Shown here in pieces: positions 1 through 21,460 of a DNA stretch of 64,000 bases (position 1 is its first letter; each line of letters begins with the position of its first letter). Source of the stretch: Deinococcus actinosclerus (GTDB lineage: Bacteria > Deinococcota > Deinococci > Deinococcales > Deinococcaceae); NCBI RefSeq assembly GCF_001507665.1, contig NZ_CP013910.1, positions 2,727,501 to 2,791,500 on the forward strand, read 5' to 3'. The notes below the pieces were generated by a model. That model was given only the letters and a program-made list of their open reading frames with translations, had not been told where the DNA came from and made no database searches. Position numbers and translations under genes: made by a program.

Positions 1-2
1 GC

Positions 3-1199
3 ATCGACGTGCTGCTCACCGATCCCGCGCAGAACGACGCCCGACTGAAAGACGCCTTCAGCCGCTCGAACGTCGTGCTGGCCACCGCGCCGGGCGAATC
101 CACGCTGCTCGCCAGCCCCGACTGGCGCTCCCCGACCGGCGTCAGCGCCCTGAACGTCAGCCCCGACGGGATCGTGCGCACCTTCCAGACCGCCTACCCC
201 GACGCGGCCGGGCGGCTCGAACCCAGCTTCGCGCGGCAGCTGGCGGTGGCAGCGGGGCGGGGCGTGGACCTCAGCACGCAGCCTCGCCTGCTGCGCTACG
301 CGGCCCCTGATCCGGATCGCCTGCCGGTCATTCCGTTCCGGGACGTCGTCAGTGGCAACGTCCGCTACGGCGACATCCAGGGCAAGATCGTCCTGATCGG
401 CCTGACCGCCAGCGGCACCGGGGGCAGCGGCGTGCGCGACGTGACCGGGCAGACCGTGCCCGGCACCGAACTGCAGCTGCGCGCCGTGTCCAGCCTGCTC
501 AGCCCGCCCTTCACCACGCTGCCCACCTGGCTGACCGCGCTGCTGGGCGCCGTCATCGCCGTGACCGCCGTGCTGGCGCGCGGCCTGTGGGGCTTCGCGC
601 TGGCCATGCTGGCGCTGCTGGCCGCCGGGCCACTGTGGCTGGGCAATGTCCTGCTGCCCGGCGTGACCCTGTCGCTGGCGGCGATCATCGGCACGGCGCT
701 GGTCGCCGCCGAGCGCTGGTGGAACCTGCGCACCCTGGCGCTGCGCGATCCCCTGACCGGCTTCGGGAACCGCGTGGCGTTCACGCGTGCCTTGGAGCAG
801 CGCTGGGCGACCCGGCAGGACCGTCCGCTGGGCCTCCTGCTCGTGGATCTCAGCGGCTTTCGCAAGGTCAACGAGGTGTACGGCCCGCACGCCGGAGATG
901 AACTGCTGCGCGACCTGTCGGGCCGCATCATGCAGCACAAGCGCCGCGGCGACCTGATCTTCCGCTGGGGCCCCGACGAGTTCGCGGTGCTGCTCGATCA
1001 AGCCAGTGCGCAGGAGGTCGCGCAGGTCGCGCGGCGCGTCCAGGAGTCGCTCGACCGCATCAGTTACCGTGACCTGCCCCTGCGGGCCAGCGTCGGGGCG
1101 TCCCGGACCGGCGACGACATCCAGACGCCCGTCGATCTGGTCGAGGCAGCCAGCCGCAGCCGCTACCGCGTGAAGTACCAGCGCGAGCAGCGCAGCTAG
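3..1199 (+). CDS. CHASE2-GGDEF membrane protein (5' truncated by window edge)
   Basis: The reading frame is open back to the first base, so the start lies outside the window. The N-terminal part looks like the end of an extracytoplasmic CHASE2 sensor domain (pattern GKIVLIGLTASG, then PGTELQ). Two or three hydrophobic segments follow around 480-720, then a cytoplasmic GGDEF domain opening with DPLTGFGNR. The signature reads GPDEF rather than GGDEF, so the second active-site glycine is proline. The inhibitory-site RxxD (RRGD) lies five residues before it. GGDEF proteins make cyclic di-GMP; with this substitution activity is uncertain and it may be a receptor or a weak enzyme. It is convergent with nuoN and shares a terminator with it. 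Confidence 0.85.
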   Translation: MDVLLTDPAQNDARLKDAFSRSNVVLATAPGESTLLASPDWRSPTGVSALNVSPDGIVRTFQTAYPDAAGRLEPSFARQLAVAAGRGVDLSTQPRLLRYAAPDPDRLPVIPFRDVVSGNVRYGDIQGKIVLIGLTASGTGGSGVRDVTGQTVPGTELQLRAVSSLLSPPFTTLPTWLTALLGAVIAVTAVLARGLWGFALAMLALLAAGPLWLGNVLLPGVTLSLAAIIGTALVAAERWWNLRTLALRDPLTGFGNRVAFTRALEQRWATRQDRPLGLLLVDLSGFRKVNEVYGPHAGDELLRDLSGRIMQHKRRGDLIFRWGPDEFAVLLDQASAQEVAQVARRVQESLDRISYRDLPLRASVGASRTGDDIQTPVDLVEAASRSRYRVKYQREQRS

Positions 1200-1223
1200 C
1201 GCGCCCGGTCAGGGGGTCACGGT

Positions 1224-1265
1224 AGGTGCGGCCCGCCCTCCAGCGCTGGAGGGCGGGCCGCACCT
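1224..1265. terminator. Perfect 42-base palindrome, bidirectional terminator
   Basis: Bases 1224-1244 are the exact reverse complement of 1245-1265, giving a 21-bp GC-rich stem. It lies between the stop of the CHASE2-GGDEF gene and the stop of nuoN on the opposite strand, so it can end transcription from both sides. It has no U-run, as is common in high-GC genomes. Confidence 0.8.
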
Positions 1266-1281
1266 GCGGTTCAGGCGGCGC

Positions 1282-2730
<1,449 letters not shown>

Positions 2731-2731
2731 G

Positions 2732-6096
<3,365 letters not shown>

Positions 6097-6106
6097 AGGT
6101 TGCCAC

Positions 6107-6409
6107 TCAGCCTTTCAACGCGGCGAGATCGTCCACGTTCGTGGTCTCGCGCTTACGGAAGATCGCGACGATGATCGCCAGCCCGATCGCCACCTCGGCG
6201 GCCGCCAGCGTCATCACGATGAACACGGCCGTCTGCCCGGTGGGATCGCCCCACGACCGCGCGAACGCCACCAGTGCGAGGTTCGCGGCGTTCAGCATCA
6301 GTTCCACCGACAGGAACACCATGATCGCCGTGCGGCGGGTCAGCACGCCGATCATGCCCAGCGCGAACAGAATCCCGGACAGGGCCAGGTAGGAGGTGGT
6401 GGGCACCAT
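6107..6409 (-). CDS. nuoK: NADH-quinone oxidoreductase subunit K
   Basis: NuoK is a small three-helix membrane subunit of complex I homologous to MrpC. The 100-residue product has the conserved pattern around [19 protein letters not shown], with the glutamates in helices 2 and 3 that are needed for proton translocation. Its ATG overlaps the nuoJ stop by one base (TGATG), showing translational coupling. Confidence 0.97.
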   Translation of the reverse strand: MVPTTSYLALSGILFALGMIGVLTRRTAIMVFLSVELMLNAANLALVAFARSWGDPTGQTAVFIVMTLAAAEVAIGLAIIVAIFRKRETTNVDDLAALKG

Positions 6410-7044
6410 CAGGCACGCACCTCCCCGTCCTGGGCGCCGCGGGTCTGCATCAGGGCCGGGGCGGCCCCGCGCGGCACCTGCCGCCGCTCCTCCTGGGGCG
6501 CGCCCACCGGTTCCTCCAGTTCGTCCGGCACGCCGTCGGGCTGCGCGGCCGGGCGCTGCACGAGCGCCACCGCGCCCACGATCGCCACGAGCAGCAGGAT
6601 GCTCACCGCCTCGAAGGGCAGCAGGAAGCGGGTCAGGAGGGTCTCCCCCATCACCAGCGCGGAGCCGTTCTTCACGGCGGCCGCGCCCTCGGCCAGCGGA
6701 CGCGGGTCCCTGTACGTGAAGGCCAGCACCACGAACGCCCCGGCCAGCAGCGTCCCGCCGATCCCGGCGAGTTCACGCACGTACGGCACCGGGTCGCGTT
6801 CCGTGACCGGCTGGTTCGCGTTCAGGAGCATGATCACGAACAGGAACAGCACCATCACCGCGCCCGCGTACACGATCACCTGCGTGGCCGCCAGGAACGA
6901 CGCGTTCAACGTGGCGAACAGGCCCGCCACGCACAGCAGCGTGCCCACCAGCCCCAGCGCCGCGTGCACCGCGTTCTTCGCGGCAATGGTGATCACGCCG
7001 CCCACGATCGCCAGCGCGCCCAGCAGGATGAACGCCAGCATCAT
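6409..7044 (-). CDS. nuoJ: NADH-quinone oxidoreductase subunit J
   Basis: NuoJ is a membrane subunit of complex I with five helices. The start at 7044 (MMLAFILLG) is taken because a GGAGG lies six bases upstream and the helix starts at once; a second ATG follows directly at 7041. This gives 211 residues. It has the conserved [20 protein letters not shown] segment, which holds the pi-bulge region in known structures. The C-terminal 40 residues are a hydrophilic tail rich in Pro, Glu and Arg that looks lineage-specific. Confidence 0.95.
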   Translation of the reverse strand: MMLAFILLGALAIVGGVITIAAKNAVHAALGLVGTLLCVAGLFATLNASFLAATQVIVYAGAVMVLFLFVIMLLNANQPVTERDPVPYVRELAGIGGTLLAGAFVVLAFTYRDPRPLAEGAAAVKNGSALVMGETLLTRFLLPFEAVSILLLVAIVGAVALVQRPAAQPDGVPDELEEPVGAPQEERRQVPRGAAPALMQTRGAQDGEVRA

Positions 7045-7051
7045 GGGCGGC

Positions 7052-7159
7052 CTCCGGCCACGGGGAGTGGGGTGTGGGCAGTGGGCAGTGGGAGGGACGC
7101 CGCGCGCGGGGCGCGGGGCGCAGGACAACCGTCAACTTTCAACCATCGACCCTCGACCC
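7052..7159. repeat. Low-complexity spacer between nuoJ and nuoI
   Basis: About 115 bases lie between nuoJ and nuoI. They contain near-repeats of gtgggcagtgggcagtggg (about 7073-7092) and of tcaaccatcgaccctcgacc (about 7138-7157). No gene is visible. Similar word families occur at 11088-11165 and around 63241-63365, so this is likely an interspersed spacer element inserted in an otherwise compact operon. Confidence 0.45.
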
Positions 7160-7699
7160 TCACTGGTACTTCACCCCTTCCAGTTCCGCGCGGGGCTGCC
7201 CGCCGTCGAGCTGGAAGCCCAGGCGGACGGGCTTACCCAATCGAGTGGCCTCGCGGCGCTGCGGGATGCTGCCGGTCACGCCGACGAGCATGTCCTCCTT
7301 GGCGTACACGAAGTCGCGATACCGGTAGTCGGCCATCTCGAACTCGTTGCCCAGCACGACCGCGCCGGTCGGGCAGGCCTCCTCGCACATGCCGCAGAAG
7401 ATGCAGCGCAGCATGTTGATCTCGTACACCTTCGCGTAGCGCTCGCCGGGCGACACGGGCGCGGCGGGGTCGTTCTCGGCCGCTTCCACGTAGATGGCGT
7501 AGGCGGGGCACGCGGCGGCGCACAGCGAGCAGCCGATGCACTTCTCAAGTCCGGTGCCGGGGTGGCGGGTCAGGATGTGCCGCCCACGGAAGCGGGGTTG
7601 CAACGTGGCGCGCTGTTCGGGGTAACTGACGGTCACGGGTTTCTGGAACAGTTTCCCCAGCGTGACGCCCATGCCCTTGGCTATTTCAAGAACGCCCAT
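7160..7699 (-). CDS. nuoI: NADH-quinone oxidoreductase subunit I (2x 4Fe-4S)
   Basis: NuoI is a peripheral-arm subunit of complex I that carries clusters N6a and N6b and passes electrons towards N2 in NuoB. In the 179-residue product two ferredoxin motifs are clear: [12 protein letters not shown] at about residues 54-65 and [12 protein letters not shown] at about 99-110. Length and motif spacing are typical. It is 36 bases after the nuoH stop. Confidence 0.97.
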   Translation of the reverse strand: MGVLEIAKGMGVTLGKLFQKPVTVSYPEQRATLQPRFRGRHILTRHPGTGLEKCIGCSLCAAACPAYAIYVEAAENDPAAPVSPGERYAKVYEINMLRCIFCGMCEEACPTGAVVLGNEFEMADYRYRDFVYAKEDMLVGVTGSIPQRREATRLGKPVRLGFQLDGGQPRAELEGVKYQ

Positions 7700-7735
7700 G
7701 GTTGGCTCCTGTGGTGGGGTGAGGGGAGGCGCGCA

Positions 7736-11064
<3,329 letters not shown>

Positions 11065-11087
11065 AGGGCCTCCCTTCGGTCGGCGCA

Positions 11088-11165
11088 GAAGGCTGAAGGC
11101 TGAAGGCCAGGGATCGAATCCGTCGTCATCTTCGCCATCTGCCTTCTGCCATATGCCATCTGCCC
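11088..11165. repeat. Short-word repeat spacer between nuoG and nuoF
   Basis: The roughly 100 bases between nuoG and nuoF include a tandem ggctgaa-ggctgaa-ggc unit (about 11091-11107) and several copies of ccatctgcc / cttctgcc / catatgcc (about 11134-11164). No reading frame of note. The word composition differs sharply from the neighbouring coding DNA and resembles the spacers at 7052 and 63241. Confidence 0.5.
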
Positions 11166-11167
11166 GT

Positions 11168-13131
<1,964 letters not shown>

Positions 13132-13178
13132 AGTAGCTGCACTCCTTGATTGAGAGAACGTCCGGGGTCCGCTGGTAC

Positions 13179-14522
13179 TCAGCGGTCCACGTCGCCCAGC
13201 ACCGGGTCGATGGTGGCGAGGATGGTGATCAGGTCCGCGAACTGCGCGCCGACGCAGGCGTACTCGAGGGCCTGGAGGTTCACGAAGCTGGGCGCGCGGA
13301 TCTTCACGCGGTAGGGCATGCTGCCGCCGTCGCTGACGATGTAGTACCCGACCTCGCCGCGCGCACTCTCGACCGGGACGTACACCTCGCCGGTGGGGGG
13401 GTGGAAGCCCTCGGTGACGAGCTTGAAGTGGTGGATGACCGCTTCCATGCTCGTTTCGAGTTCGTGGCGGGGCGGGAGGCTGATTTTGCGGTTGGGGTCC
13501 TTGACCGGGCCGGGTTTGAGGCGCCTGAGGGCCTGCCGGACGATCTTGATGCTCTCGCCGAATTCGAGGAGGCGCATGTTGAAGCGCGCCAGACTGTCGC
13601 CGTCGGTACTGGTGATGACGTTGAAGTCGTAGCTCTCGTAGCCGCAGTAGGGGTTGTCCTTGCGGTGGTCGAGGGGCACGCCGCTGGCGCGCAGGTTGGG
13701 TCCGGTGAGGCCCAGGTCGATGGCGACCTCGGGCGGGATGACGCCCACCCCCTTGGCGCGGTCGAGGAAGATGGGGTTCTGCGCGAACAGCGTGCTGTAC
13801 TCGGTGACGCCGCGTTCCATCTGGTCGAGGAACTTCTCGACGCGGGCGGGCCAGCCGTCGGGAATGTCGCGGTACAGGCCGCCCACGCGGAAGTACCCCT
13901 GGTTCATGCGGTAGCCGCACACCGCCTCGAACAGGTCCTGGAGGGCTTCCTTCTCGCGGAAGGCGTAGAAGAAGGGCGTCAGGGCGCCCAGGTCGAGCAG
14001 ACCGGTCCCGACGAACACGAGGTGGCTGTGGATGCGCCCGAGTTCGTGCAGGATGACGCGCACGGTGGTGGCCCGCTCGGGCACGTCCGCTTGCAGGAGC
14101 TTCTCGACGCTCAGGACGTACGCGAGTTCATGCCCGAACGAGTGCAGGTAGTCGGTGCGGGGCGCGTAGGTCACGCCCTGCTGGTACGTGCGGTTCTCGA
14201 AGGTCTTCTCGAAGCCGGTGTGCAGGTACCCCATGTGCGGGGTGACCTTCACGACGTACTCGCCGTCCATGTCCACCACGAGCCGCAGCACGCCGTGCGT
14301 ACTGGGGTGCTGCGGGCCCACGTTCAGGCTCATGATCTGCGTGTGCATCTGCCCTTCGGTCTGCCCGTGCAGCCGCTCGGCGCTCGTGGATTCCTGATGG
14401 TCGGGCTGCATCCGCTCGGGCGGCAGCGTCCCGCCGGGCGCCTGCGCGCCGTGGGTGGGGGCCGGGCGGCTGGGCTGATCGGTGCCGGGCCGGTTGGGGC
14501 CGGGCTTGTCGGTGGTGGTCAC
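13179..14522 (-). CDS. nuoD: NADH-quinone oxidoreductase subunit D
   Basis: NuoD forms the quinone-reduction pocket with NuoB. The core starts at [16 protein letters not shown], with the quinone-headgroup His, and runs to the typical C-terminus DPVLGDVDR. The start is GTG 14522, overlapping the nuoC stop by four bases and preceded by GGAAGGAGG at ideal distance. This adds about 58 Pro/Thr/Gly-rich residues before the usual N-terminus (MHTQIM). A start at that later ATG is possible but has only a poorly placed AAGGG. Confidence 0.94.
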   Translation of the reverse strand: MTTTDKPGPNRPGTDQPSRPAPTHGAQAPGGTLPPERMQPDHQESTSAERLHGQTEGQMHTQIMSLNVGPQHPSTHGVLRLVVDMDGEYVVKVTPHMGYLHTGFEKTFENRTYQQGVTYAPRTDYLHSFGHELAYVLSVEKLLQADVPERATTVRVILHELGRIHSHLVFVGTGLLDLGALTPFFYAFREKEALQDLFEAVCGYRMNQGYFRVGGLYRDIPDGWPARVEKFLDQMERGVTEYSTLFAQNPIFLDRAKGVGVIPPEVAIDLGLTGPNLRASGVPLDHRKDNPYCGYESYDFNVITSTDGDSLARFNMRLLEFGESIKIVRQALRRLKPGPVKDPNRKISLPPRHELETSMEAVIHHFKLVTEGFHPPTGEVYVPVESARGEVGYYIVSDGGSMPYRVKIRAPSFVNLQALEYACVGAQFADLITILATIDPVLGDVDR

Positions 14523-15226
14523 TTGGGCCCTCCTTCCGGCATGACGGGCGGCAGGCGGTCGTCGCCCCGGCCGCGCCGGAGTTCGCCCCGGTACCCGGTG
14601 AGGCCCGCGTCGCGCCCGGTGAGGCCCGCGCGGAACGCGGCCGGGTCGAGGTGGCGGCCCTCGCGGAACAGGGTGGGGGTCTCGCCCAGCGGGAAGTCCT
14701 TGCGCAGCGGGTGGCCCTCCAGGTCGTCGGGCGTGAGGACCTTGCGCAGGTCGGGGTGCCCGGTGAAGGTGACGCCCAGCAGGTCGTAGACCTCGCGTTC
14801 CAGGTAGTTCGCGGCGCGCCAGACCGGGTACAGGCTGGGCAGGGTCTCGCCGTCGTCGAGCCACACGCGCAGGAACAGGCGGCGGTGGTCGCGCGGGTGG
14901 TAGATGTTGTGCAGCACCGCGAAGCGCTTCGGGCGGGCTTCGGTGTACGTGCTGTAGTCGATGCCGACGGTGTCCATCAGCATGAACCCGTGGTCCTTGA
15001 GGGCCTGCGCGGCGCGCAGCAGGTCGCCGGGCGTGACGAGGGCAGTGGGTTCGGCGGCGTGGTCCTCGGTCAGGCCCAGCTCGGCGATCAGGCCGGTGAC
15101 GTCGCGGCTGGGCGTAGCCGGAGTCACCGGGACCGGGAACGGGACGACCGGCGCGGCACTGGTGCTGGACTGCGCCACGCCCTCGCGGCCCATAGGTTTC
15201 GCACCGGCGGGTTTCAGCGGGTCCAT
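14519..15226 (-). CDS. nuoC: NADH-quinone oxidoreductase subunit C
   Basis: NuoC is a cluster-free peripheral subunit of complex I (30-kDa subunit family). Diagnostic segments are [20 protein letters not shown] and [20 protein letters not shown]. The start at 15226 (MDPLKPAG) is chosen; it lies 13 bases inside nuoB, so translation is probably coupled. The 235-residue product has a Pro-rich N-terminal extension and a C-terminal tail beyond the family core. Confidence 0.95.
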   Translation of the reverse strand: MDPLKPAGAKPMGREGVAQSSTSAAPVVPFPVPVTPATPSRDVTGLIAELGLTEDHAAEPTALVTPGDLLRAAQALKDHGFMLMDTVGIDYSTYTEARPKRFAVLHNIYHPRDHRRLFLRVWLDDGETLPSLYPVWRAANYLEREVYDLLGVTFTGHPDLRKVLTPDDLEGHPLRKDFPLGETPTLFREGRHLDPAAFRAGLTGRDAGLTGYRGELRRGRGDDRLPPVMPEGGPK

Positions 15227-15750
15227 GCGTCCACCATCGGCAGCTGCTGCCCCAGCCCGTCGAACGCCTCGCCGCGCACCTTCTTCTGGAGCTGCATCAC
15301 GGCGTAGATGAGCGCCTCGGGACGCGGGGGGCAGCCGGGCACGAAGATGTCCACCGGCACCACGCTGTCCACGTTCTGCACGATCGCGTAGTTGTTGAAC
15401 ATGCCCCCGCTGCTGGCGCACGCACCCATGCTGATCACCCATTTGGGGTCCGGCATCTGGTCGTACACGCGGCGCATGACCGGCGCCATCTTCTTGCTCA
15501 GGCGGCCCGCGACGATCATCACGTCCGCCTGCCGCGGAGACGCGCGGAACACCTCACTCCCGAAGCGCGCCAGGTCGTTGCGGCCGTCGGTGCTGCTCAT
15601 CATCTCGATCGCGCAGCACGCCAGCCCGAACGTCGCGGGCCACAGGCTGTTACTCCGACCCCACGCGACCAGCTTCTCCAGGCTGGAAAACAGGATCCCC
15701 TCGGACTCAAGCTCCTGCCAGTCCTTCTCGAACAGTTCCTTCAACGGCAT
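15214..15750 (-). CDS. nuoB: NADH-quinone oxidoreductase subunit B (N2 cluster)
   Basis: NuoB binds cluster N2, the direct electron donor to quinone. The 178-residue product shows the tandem cysteines in [11 protein letters not shown] (C45, C46), then C110 (MGACASSGG) and C139 ([10 protein letters not shown]), the complete ligand set. GGAGG lies seven bases before ATG. It overlaps nuoC by 13 bases and follows nuoA by 100 bases that can form a GC-rich stem-loop. Confidence 0.98.
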   Translation of the reverse strand: MPLKELFEKDWQELESEGILFSSLEKLVAWGRSNSLWPATFGLACCAIEMMSSTDGRNDLARFGSEVFRASPRQADVMIVAGRLSKKMAPVMRRVYDQMPDPKWVISMGACASSGGMFNNYAIVQNVDSVVPVDIFVPGCPPRPEALIYAVMQLQKKVRGEAFDGLGQQLPMVDAWTR

Positions 15751-15850
15751 GGGCGCACCTCCACGGTGTGGCCTGCTGAGCGTCCGGTGGCCCCAGGCTC
15801 AGGGGCGGCCCCTCGCCTCTCTTGATTCGCCGACGCAGGAGTAAGCGCTC

Positions 15851-16210
15851 TTAGGCCCATTCCAACACCTTCTTCTTCAGGATGTAGACGTACCCGACGA
15901 GCAGCAGCAGGACGAAGGTGACGGCTTCGAAGAAGGCGAAGGGGATGAGTTTCTGGTAGGCGACGGCCAGGGGGTAGAAGAAGGCGGTTTCGATGTCGAA
16001 GATGATGAACAGCATGGCCACGAGGTAGAAGTGCACCGGGAAGCGCTGGCCGGTGCCGACGCCGCCGCGTTCGGGGTCGTTCCCGCTTTCGTAGGCCATG
16101 AGTTTGGTGCGGCTGGCCTTCTTGGGGCCGAGGAGGGCGCTGGCAAGGACAGCAATGATGCCGATGCCGAGCGCGACGAGCAGCATGATGACGAAGTTGG
16201 CGTATTCGAT
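15851..16210 (-). CDS. nuoA: NADH-quinone oxidoreductase subunit A, apparent ATC start
   Basis: NuoA is a small three-helix subunit of complex I at the junction of the arms. The product has KLMAYESGNDPERGG (usually YECG; here Ser replaces Cys) and FPVHFYLVAMLFIIFDIETAFFYPLA, both diagnostic. No ATG, GTG or TTG fits: AAGGAG at about 16218-16223 is followed after seven bases by ATC at 16210, giving IEYANFVIML and 119 residues. The next in-frame ATG (16189) has no ribosome binding site and would clip the first helix. It is the first gene of the 15-kb operon. Confidence 0.93.
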   Translation of the reverse strand: MEYANFVIMLLVALGIGIIAVLASALLGPKKASRTKLMAYESGNDPERGGVGTGQRFPVHFYLVAMLFIIFDIETAFFYPLAVAYQKLIPFAFFEAVTFVLLLLVGYVYILKKKVLEWA

Positions 16211-16416
16211 GGTCGGTCTCCTTTCTGTGGCTACGCCGCTCCTCACTCCACCCTGCTCGTGAAAAACGGCACTAGTTACTGGAAAAAAAGAGAGTTCCTG
16301 GAACGAACTGCACTTCACCGGACTGTTGGTACACCCCTGTTTTATCACGGTTCACACGCCACGCAGCCAGATTCAGCCGACCCCATCCCCGCCAGGCCCA
16401 GGTATGGTCATCACAC
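16211..16416 (-). promoter_or_regulatory. nuo operon leader and probable promoter region
   Basis: This holds the upstream region of nuoA, divergent from the small gene at 16417. A weak promoter candidate on the minus strand is CTGGCT (16365-16370) with 17 bases to TGATAA (16342-16347), which would give a leader of about 125 bases. Within the leader are an A-rich/T-rich tract near 16281-16290 and an 11-base dyad GTTCCTGGAAC at 16294-16304, a possible operator. The nuoA ribosome binding site lies at 16218-16223. Other promoter placements are possible. Confidence 0.35.
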
Positions 16417-16644
16417 ATGCCCGTCCCCCATCCCACCGCCGAGCAGGCCGCCCTCGCAGAACTCCGCTCACCGACCTGCGCCACCACCACCCAGTTCTTC
16501 GCCGCGCACGTTCTCGAATCCACCGGTGACGAACCGCGCGTCCACGCCGTTCTGGTGGACGGTGACGTGCATCAGGTGCACTTCAGGCCGCAGGACGAGG
16601 ACTACTTCCTCGTGGTCATGGTGCGCGCGACGCCGGACGGCTGA
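16417..16644 (+). CDS. Small hypothetical protein
   Basis: I do not recognise a family. The 75-residue product is soluble and mildly acidic, with a predicted beta-rich second half (HAVLVDGDVHQVHFRPQDED). A TATGGT hexamer at 16403-16408 ends eight bases before the ATG, so it may be leaderless. It lies 36 bases before the DUF4279 gene in the same direction and may be cotranscribed with it. Divergent from nuoA. Confidence 0.6.
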   Translation: MPVPHPTAEQAALAELRSPTCATTTQFFAAHVLESTGDEPRVHAVLVDGDVHQVHFRPQDEDYFLVVMVRATPDG

Positions 16645-16680
16645 AAGGTCCTGGGCGCGCGAGCTTCAGCGCGCGCACGG

Positions 16681-17094
16681 GTGGCGCTGTCCATCTTCAG
16701 CGAGACGCTCAGCGCCGACGACATCACCCGCGCCACCGGCCTGGACCCCACGGACGCCTGGAGTGTCGGGGACGAATGGACACGCCCCGGACGCAAGCCA
16801 TCCCGCCGGACCTTCACCCGCTGGACCCTCTGCCCCGAAGGTGACCGACCCGGCGAGTTCGAGGACAAACTGACCCGGCTGCTGGACCTGACGCAGGAGG
16901 CCGCGCCGCGCATCCGCGCGCTGGCCGACACGGACTCCTGCGACGTCAGCGTGACGGTCGGGTACCGCGGCTACGCGGAACAGATGTGGGGCGTGCCGAT
17001 CGTGCGGAAAGACCTCAGCCGACTGGCGGCGCTCGGCGCGGGGCTGGACATCGACCTGTACGCCGGCGGTCCAGCCCTGGCCGAGGTGCCCTGA
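16681..17094 (+). CDS. DUF4279-type protein
   Basis: The 137-residue product resembles the DUF4279 family: an opening beta strand (ALSIFSETLSADDITRATGLDPT), a W-containing middle, and a Ser-CDVSVTVGY strand near the end. Function of the family is unknown. Start is GTG at 16681 without a clear ribosome binding site; no ATG fits. It probably forms a unit with the preceding small gene. Convergent with the histidine kinase, 16 bases apart. Confidence 0.7.
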   Translation: MALSIFSETLSADDITRATGLDPTDAWSVGDEWTRPGRKPSRRTFTRWTLCPEGDRPGEFEDKLTRLLDLTQEAAPRIRALADTDSCDVSVTVGYRGYAEQMWGVPIVRKDLSRLAALGAGLDIDLYAGGPALAEVP

Positions 17095-17110
17095 GGGGCC
17101 GCCTCCCCGA

Positions 17111-18259
17111 TTACACCAGTTCGACGAAGTCGTCGTCCTCGGCGTCCTGCGCCAGGGGCAGCGTGAAGGAGAAGGTCGCGCCCTTCCCGCGTTCCGAGTC
17201 CACCCAGATCGTTCCGCCGTGCTCCTCGACCGCCAGCTTGCAGAACGCCAGGCCCATGCCGGTGTCGAAGCGGCCGTGCAGGGTGAGGCGGGACTGCTCG
17301 AACGCCGCGAACAGGTTCGGGATGTCCTCGGCGGGGATGCCTTCGCCATCGTCGCGGACGGTGACCAGCACGGCGTCCGGGGTGCCCTTGACGGCCACGA
17401 CGATCATGCCGCCGGTGGTGGTGTGCTTCAGGGCGTTGCTGATCAGGTTCGCCAGGACCCGGCGCAGGATTTCCGGGTCGACGCTGGCGGGGCTCAGGTC
17501 GGGTTCGACCTCCACCCGCACGTGCCGGTCGCGCAGGCCGCTGCCGACGTCCCCGCGCGCGAGGTCCACGACCTCGCGGAACATGGGGGTGAACATCAGT
17601 TCGCGCCGCAGGTTCATCTTGCCTGCCTGGATCTTGCGCACGTCGAGCATGTTCACGGTGAGGTGCAGCAGGTGCTGCGTCTCGTCACGGGCGACCTTGA
17701 GCAGTTCGCGGTTGTCCTCGGGCACGCGGGGGTCGTCCTGCACGATCTCCAGCAGGCCCATGACGGCCGCGATGGGGTTTTTCAGGTCGTGCACGAGCAT
17801 GTGCACGAGCTGGTCGCGGACGCGCTCCTCGTGTTCCCAGGTGTCCATGCGGCGTTGCAGCGTGGCGACGCGGCCCAGCGTGTCGCGGAACTGCTGCGCG
17901 CGGCCCAGCAGCGCCCGGACCTGCAAAGCCAGCGCCTCGGGGGGCGTGGCGTCGCTGATCAGGGCGTCCACGCCCGCGCCGAGCATCTCGCCCAGGCCCT
18001 GCGAGCCGACCGCCAGCCAGTGGGTGCCGCCCAGTTCGGCGCGCTGGCGCAGCATGGGCAGCACCTGATGCAGCGGCACGCCGGGCGTGTCGGTGTACAG
18101 CAGGGCCACGTCGGGGATGGTGACGTGCGACTCGCGCATCAGGAATTCGGCGCTGGGCGCGTGGACGACGTTCACGCGCGGCAACAGGGGAGCCAGCGCC
18201 TGCGCGCGGGCCTCCTGGGACGTCACGACAAACACGGTGGGCGGGTCGGGGGTCGTCAT
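17111..18259 (-). CDS. Sensor histidine kinase with N-terminal receiver-like domain
   Basis: This is a cytoplasmic two-component histidine kinase of 382 residues. Residues 1-120 look like a receiver-type fold without a clear phospho-acceptor pocket. A short coiled linker leads to the dimerisation domain with the phospho-acceptor His157 in [10 protein letters not shown]. The ATPase domain follows: [10 protein letters not shown] (N box), DDGEGIP (G1) and GMGLAFCK (G2). No membrane segment is present, so the input is probably a protein contact through the pseudo-receiver. No response regulator is adjacent. TAGACT lies 12 bases upstream of ATG. Confidence 0.88.
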   Translation of the reverse strand: MTTPDPPTVFVVTSQEARAQALAPLLPRVNVVHAPSAEFLMRESHVTIPDVALLYTDTPGVPLHQVLPMLRQRAELGGTHWLAVGSQGLGEMLGAGVDALISDATPPEALALQVRALLGRAQQFRDTLGRVATLQRRMDTWEHEERVRDQLVHMLVHDLKNPIAAVMGLLEIVQDDPRVPEDNRELLKVARDETQHLLHLTVNMLDVRKIQAGKMNLRRELMFTPMFREVVDLARGDVGSGLRDRHVRVEVEPDLSPASVDPEILRRVLANLISNALKHTTTGGMIVVAVKGTPDAVLVTVRDDGEGIPAEDIPNLFAAFEQSRLTLHGRFDTGMGLAFCKLAVEEHGGTIWVDSERGKGATFSFTLPLAQDAEDDDFVELV

Positions 18260-18363
18260 GAACTGCCGTTCAGTCTACCCTGCGGGGGCAGCGCGGCGTG
18301 ACCGGATGGACACCGTGACGCGTTGCCCTCTTGTCCGTGCCCGCGCGGCTCTAGACTGGGCGG

Positions 18364-21048
<2,685 letters not shown>

Positions 21049-21062
21049 CCCGCCCCGGCGTC

Positions 21063-21092
21063 TTGACCTGCGGTGCCGGGCGCCCCTATACT
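21063..21092 (+). promoter_or_regulatory. Promoter of tRNA-Gln
   Basis: TTGACC at 21063-21068 and TATACT at 21087-21092 are 18 bases apart, close to the sigma-70-type consensus. Transcription should begin about 21099. A small stem, CCTGAA/TTCAGG at 21101-21119, lies in the pre-tRNA leader. Confidence 0.8.
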
Positions 21093-21129
21093 CGTACCCG
21101 CCTGAAACAGACGTTCAGGACGGCAGTAC

Positions 21130-21203
21130 AGGGATATGGTGTAATGGCAGCACAACAGATTTTGGATCTGTTTGTCTAGGTTCGAATCCTAGTATCCCTG
21201 CCA
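21130..21203 (+). tRNA. tRNA-Gln (anticodon TTG)
   Basis: Cloverleaf read by eye: acceptor AGGGATA (21130-21136) pairs with TATCCCT (21193-21199), followed by discriminator G and encoded CCA. The anticodon stem ACAGA/TCTGT encloses loop TTTTGGA with anticodon TTG. The T arm is CTAGG-TTCGAAT-CCTAG. It has its own promoter and terminator. Confidence 0.95.
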
Positions 21204-21208
21204 GACCC

Positions 21209-21239
21209 AGCGGCCCCCGGAGCGATCCGGCGGGCCGCT
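21209..21239 (+). terminator. Terminator after tRNA-Gln
   Basis: AGCGGCCC (21209-) pairs with GGGCCGCT (-21239), with an inner CCGGA/TCCGG stem and a four-base loop. It lies six bases after the tRNA. The remaining roughly 220 bases to the next gene hold no recognisable gene. Confidence 0.7.
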
Positions 21240-21460
21240 TCTGCTGTGCCCCCCGGCCGCCCCGCTGCCGGGCACTTTTCTGACCGGCCGATCATGAGCC
21301 ACGTCACGTTCCGGCTCATGTTGCGTCAGCCTGCCTTCACCGCCCGTCAGGTGACCTTCCTTACCATTCAGGGCAGGACAACACCCCCGGCCTCCACACA
21401 CTCCCGCACGGCGAGAATCACCGCGCGGCGGAAGGCCCGGCCCGTCCCCTGGAGCCCCCC

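Noticed and set aside
1224..1265. The 42-base palindrome as an operator or mobile-element end
   Set aside because: It lies exactly between two convergent stops and has the form of the other convergent-gene terminators in the window.
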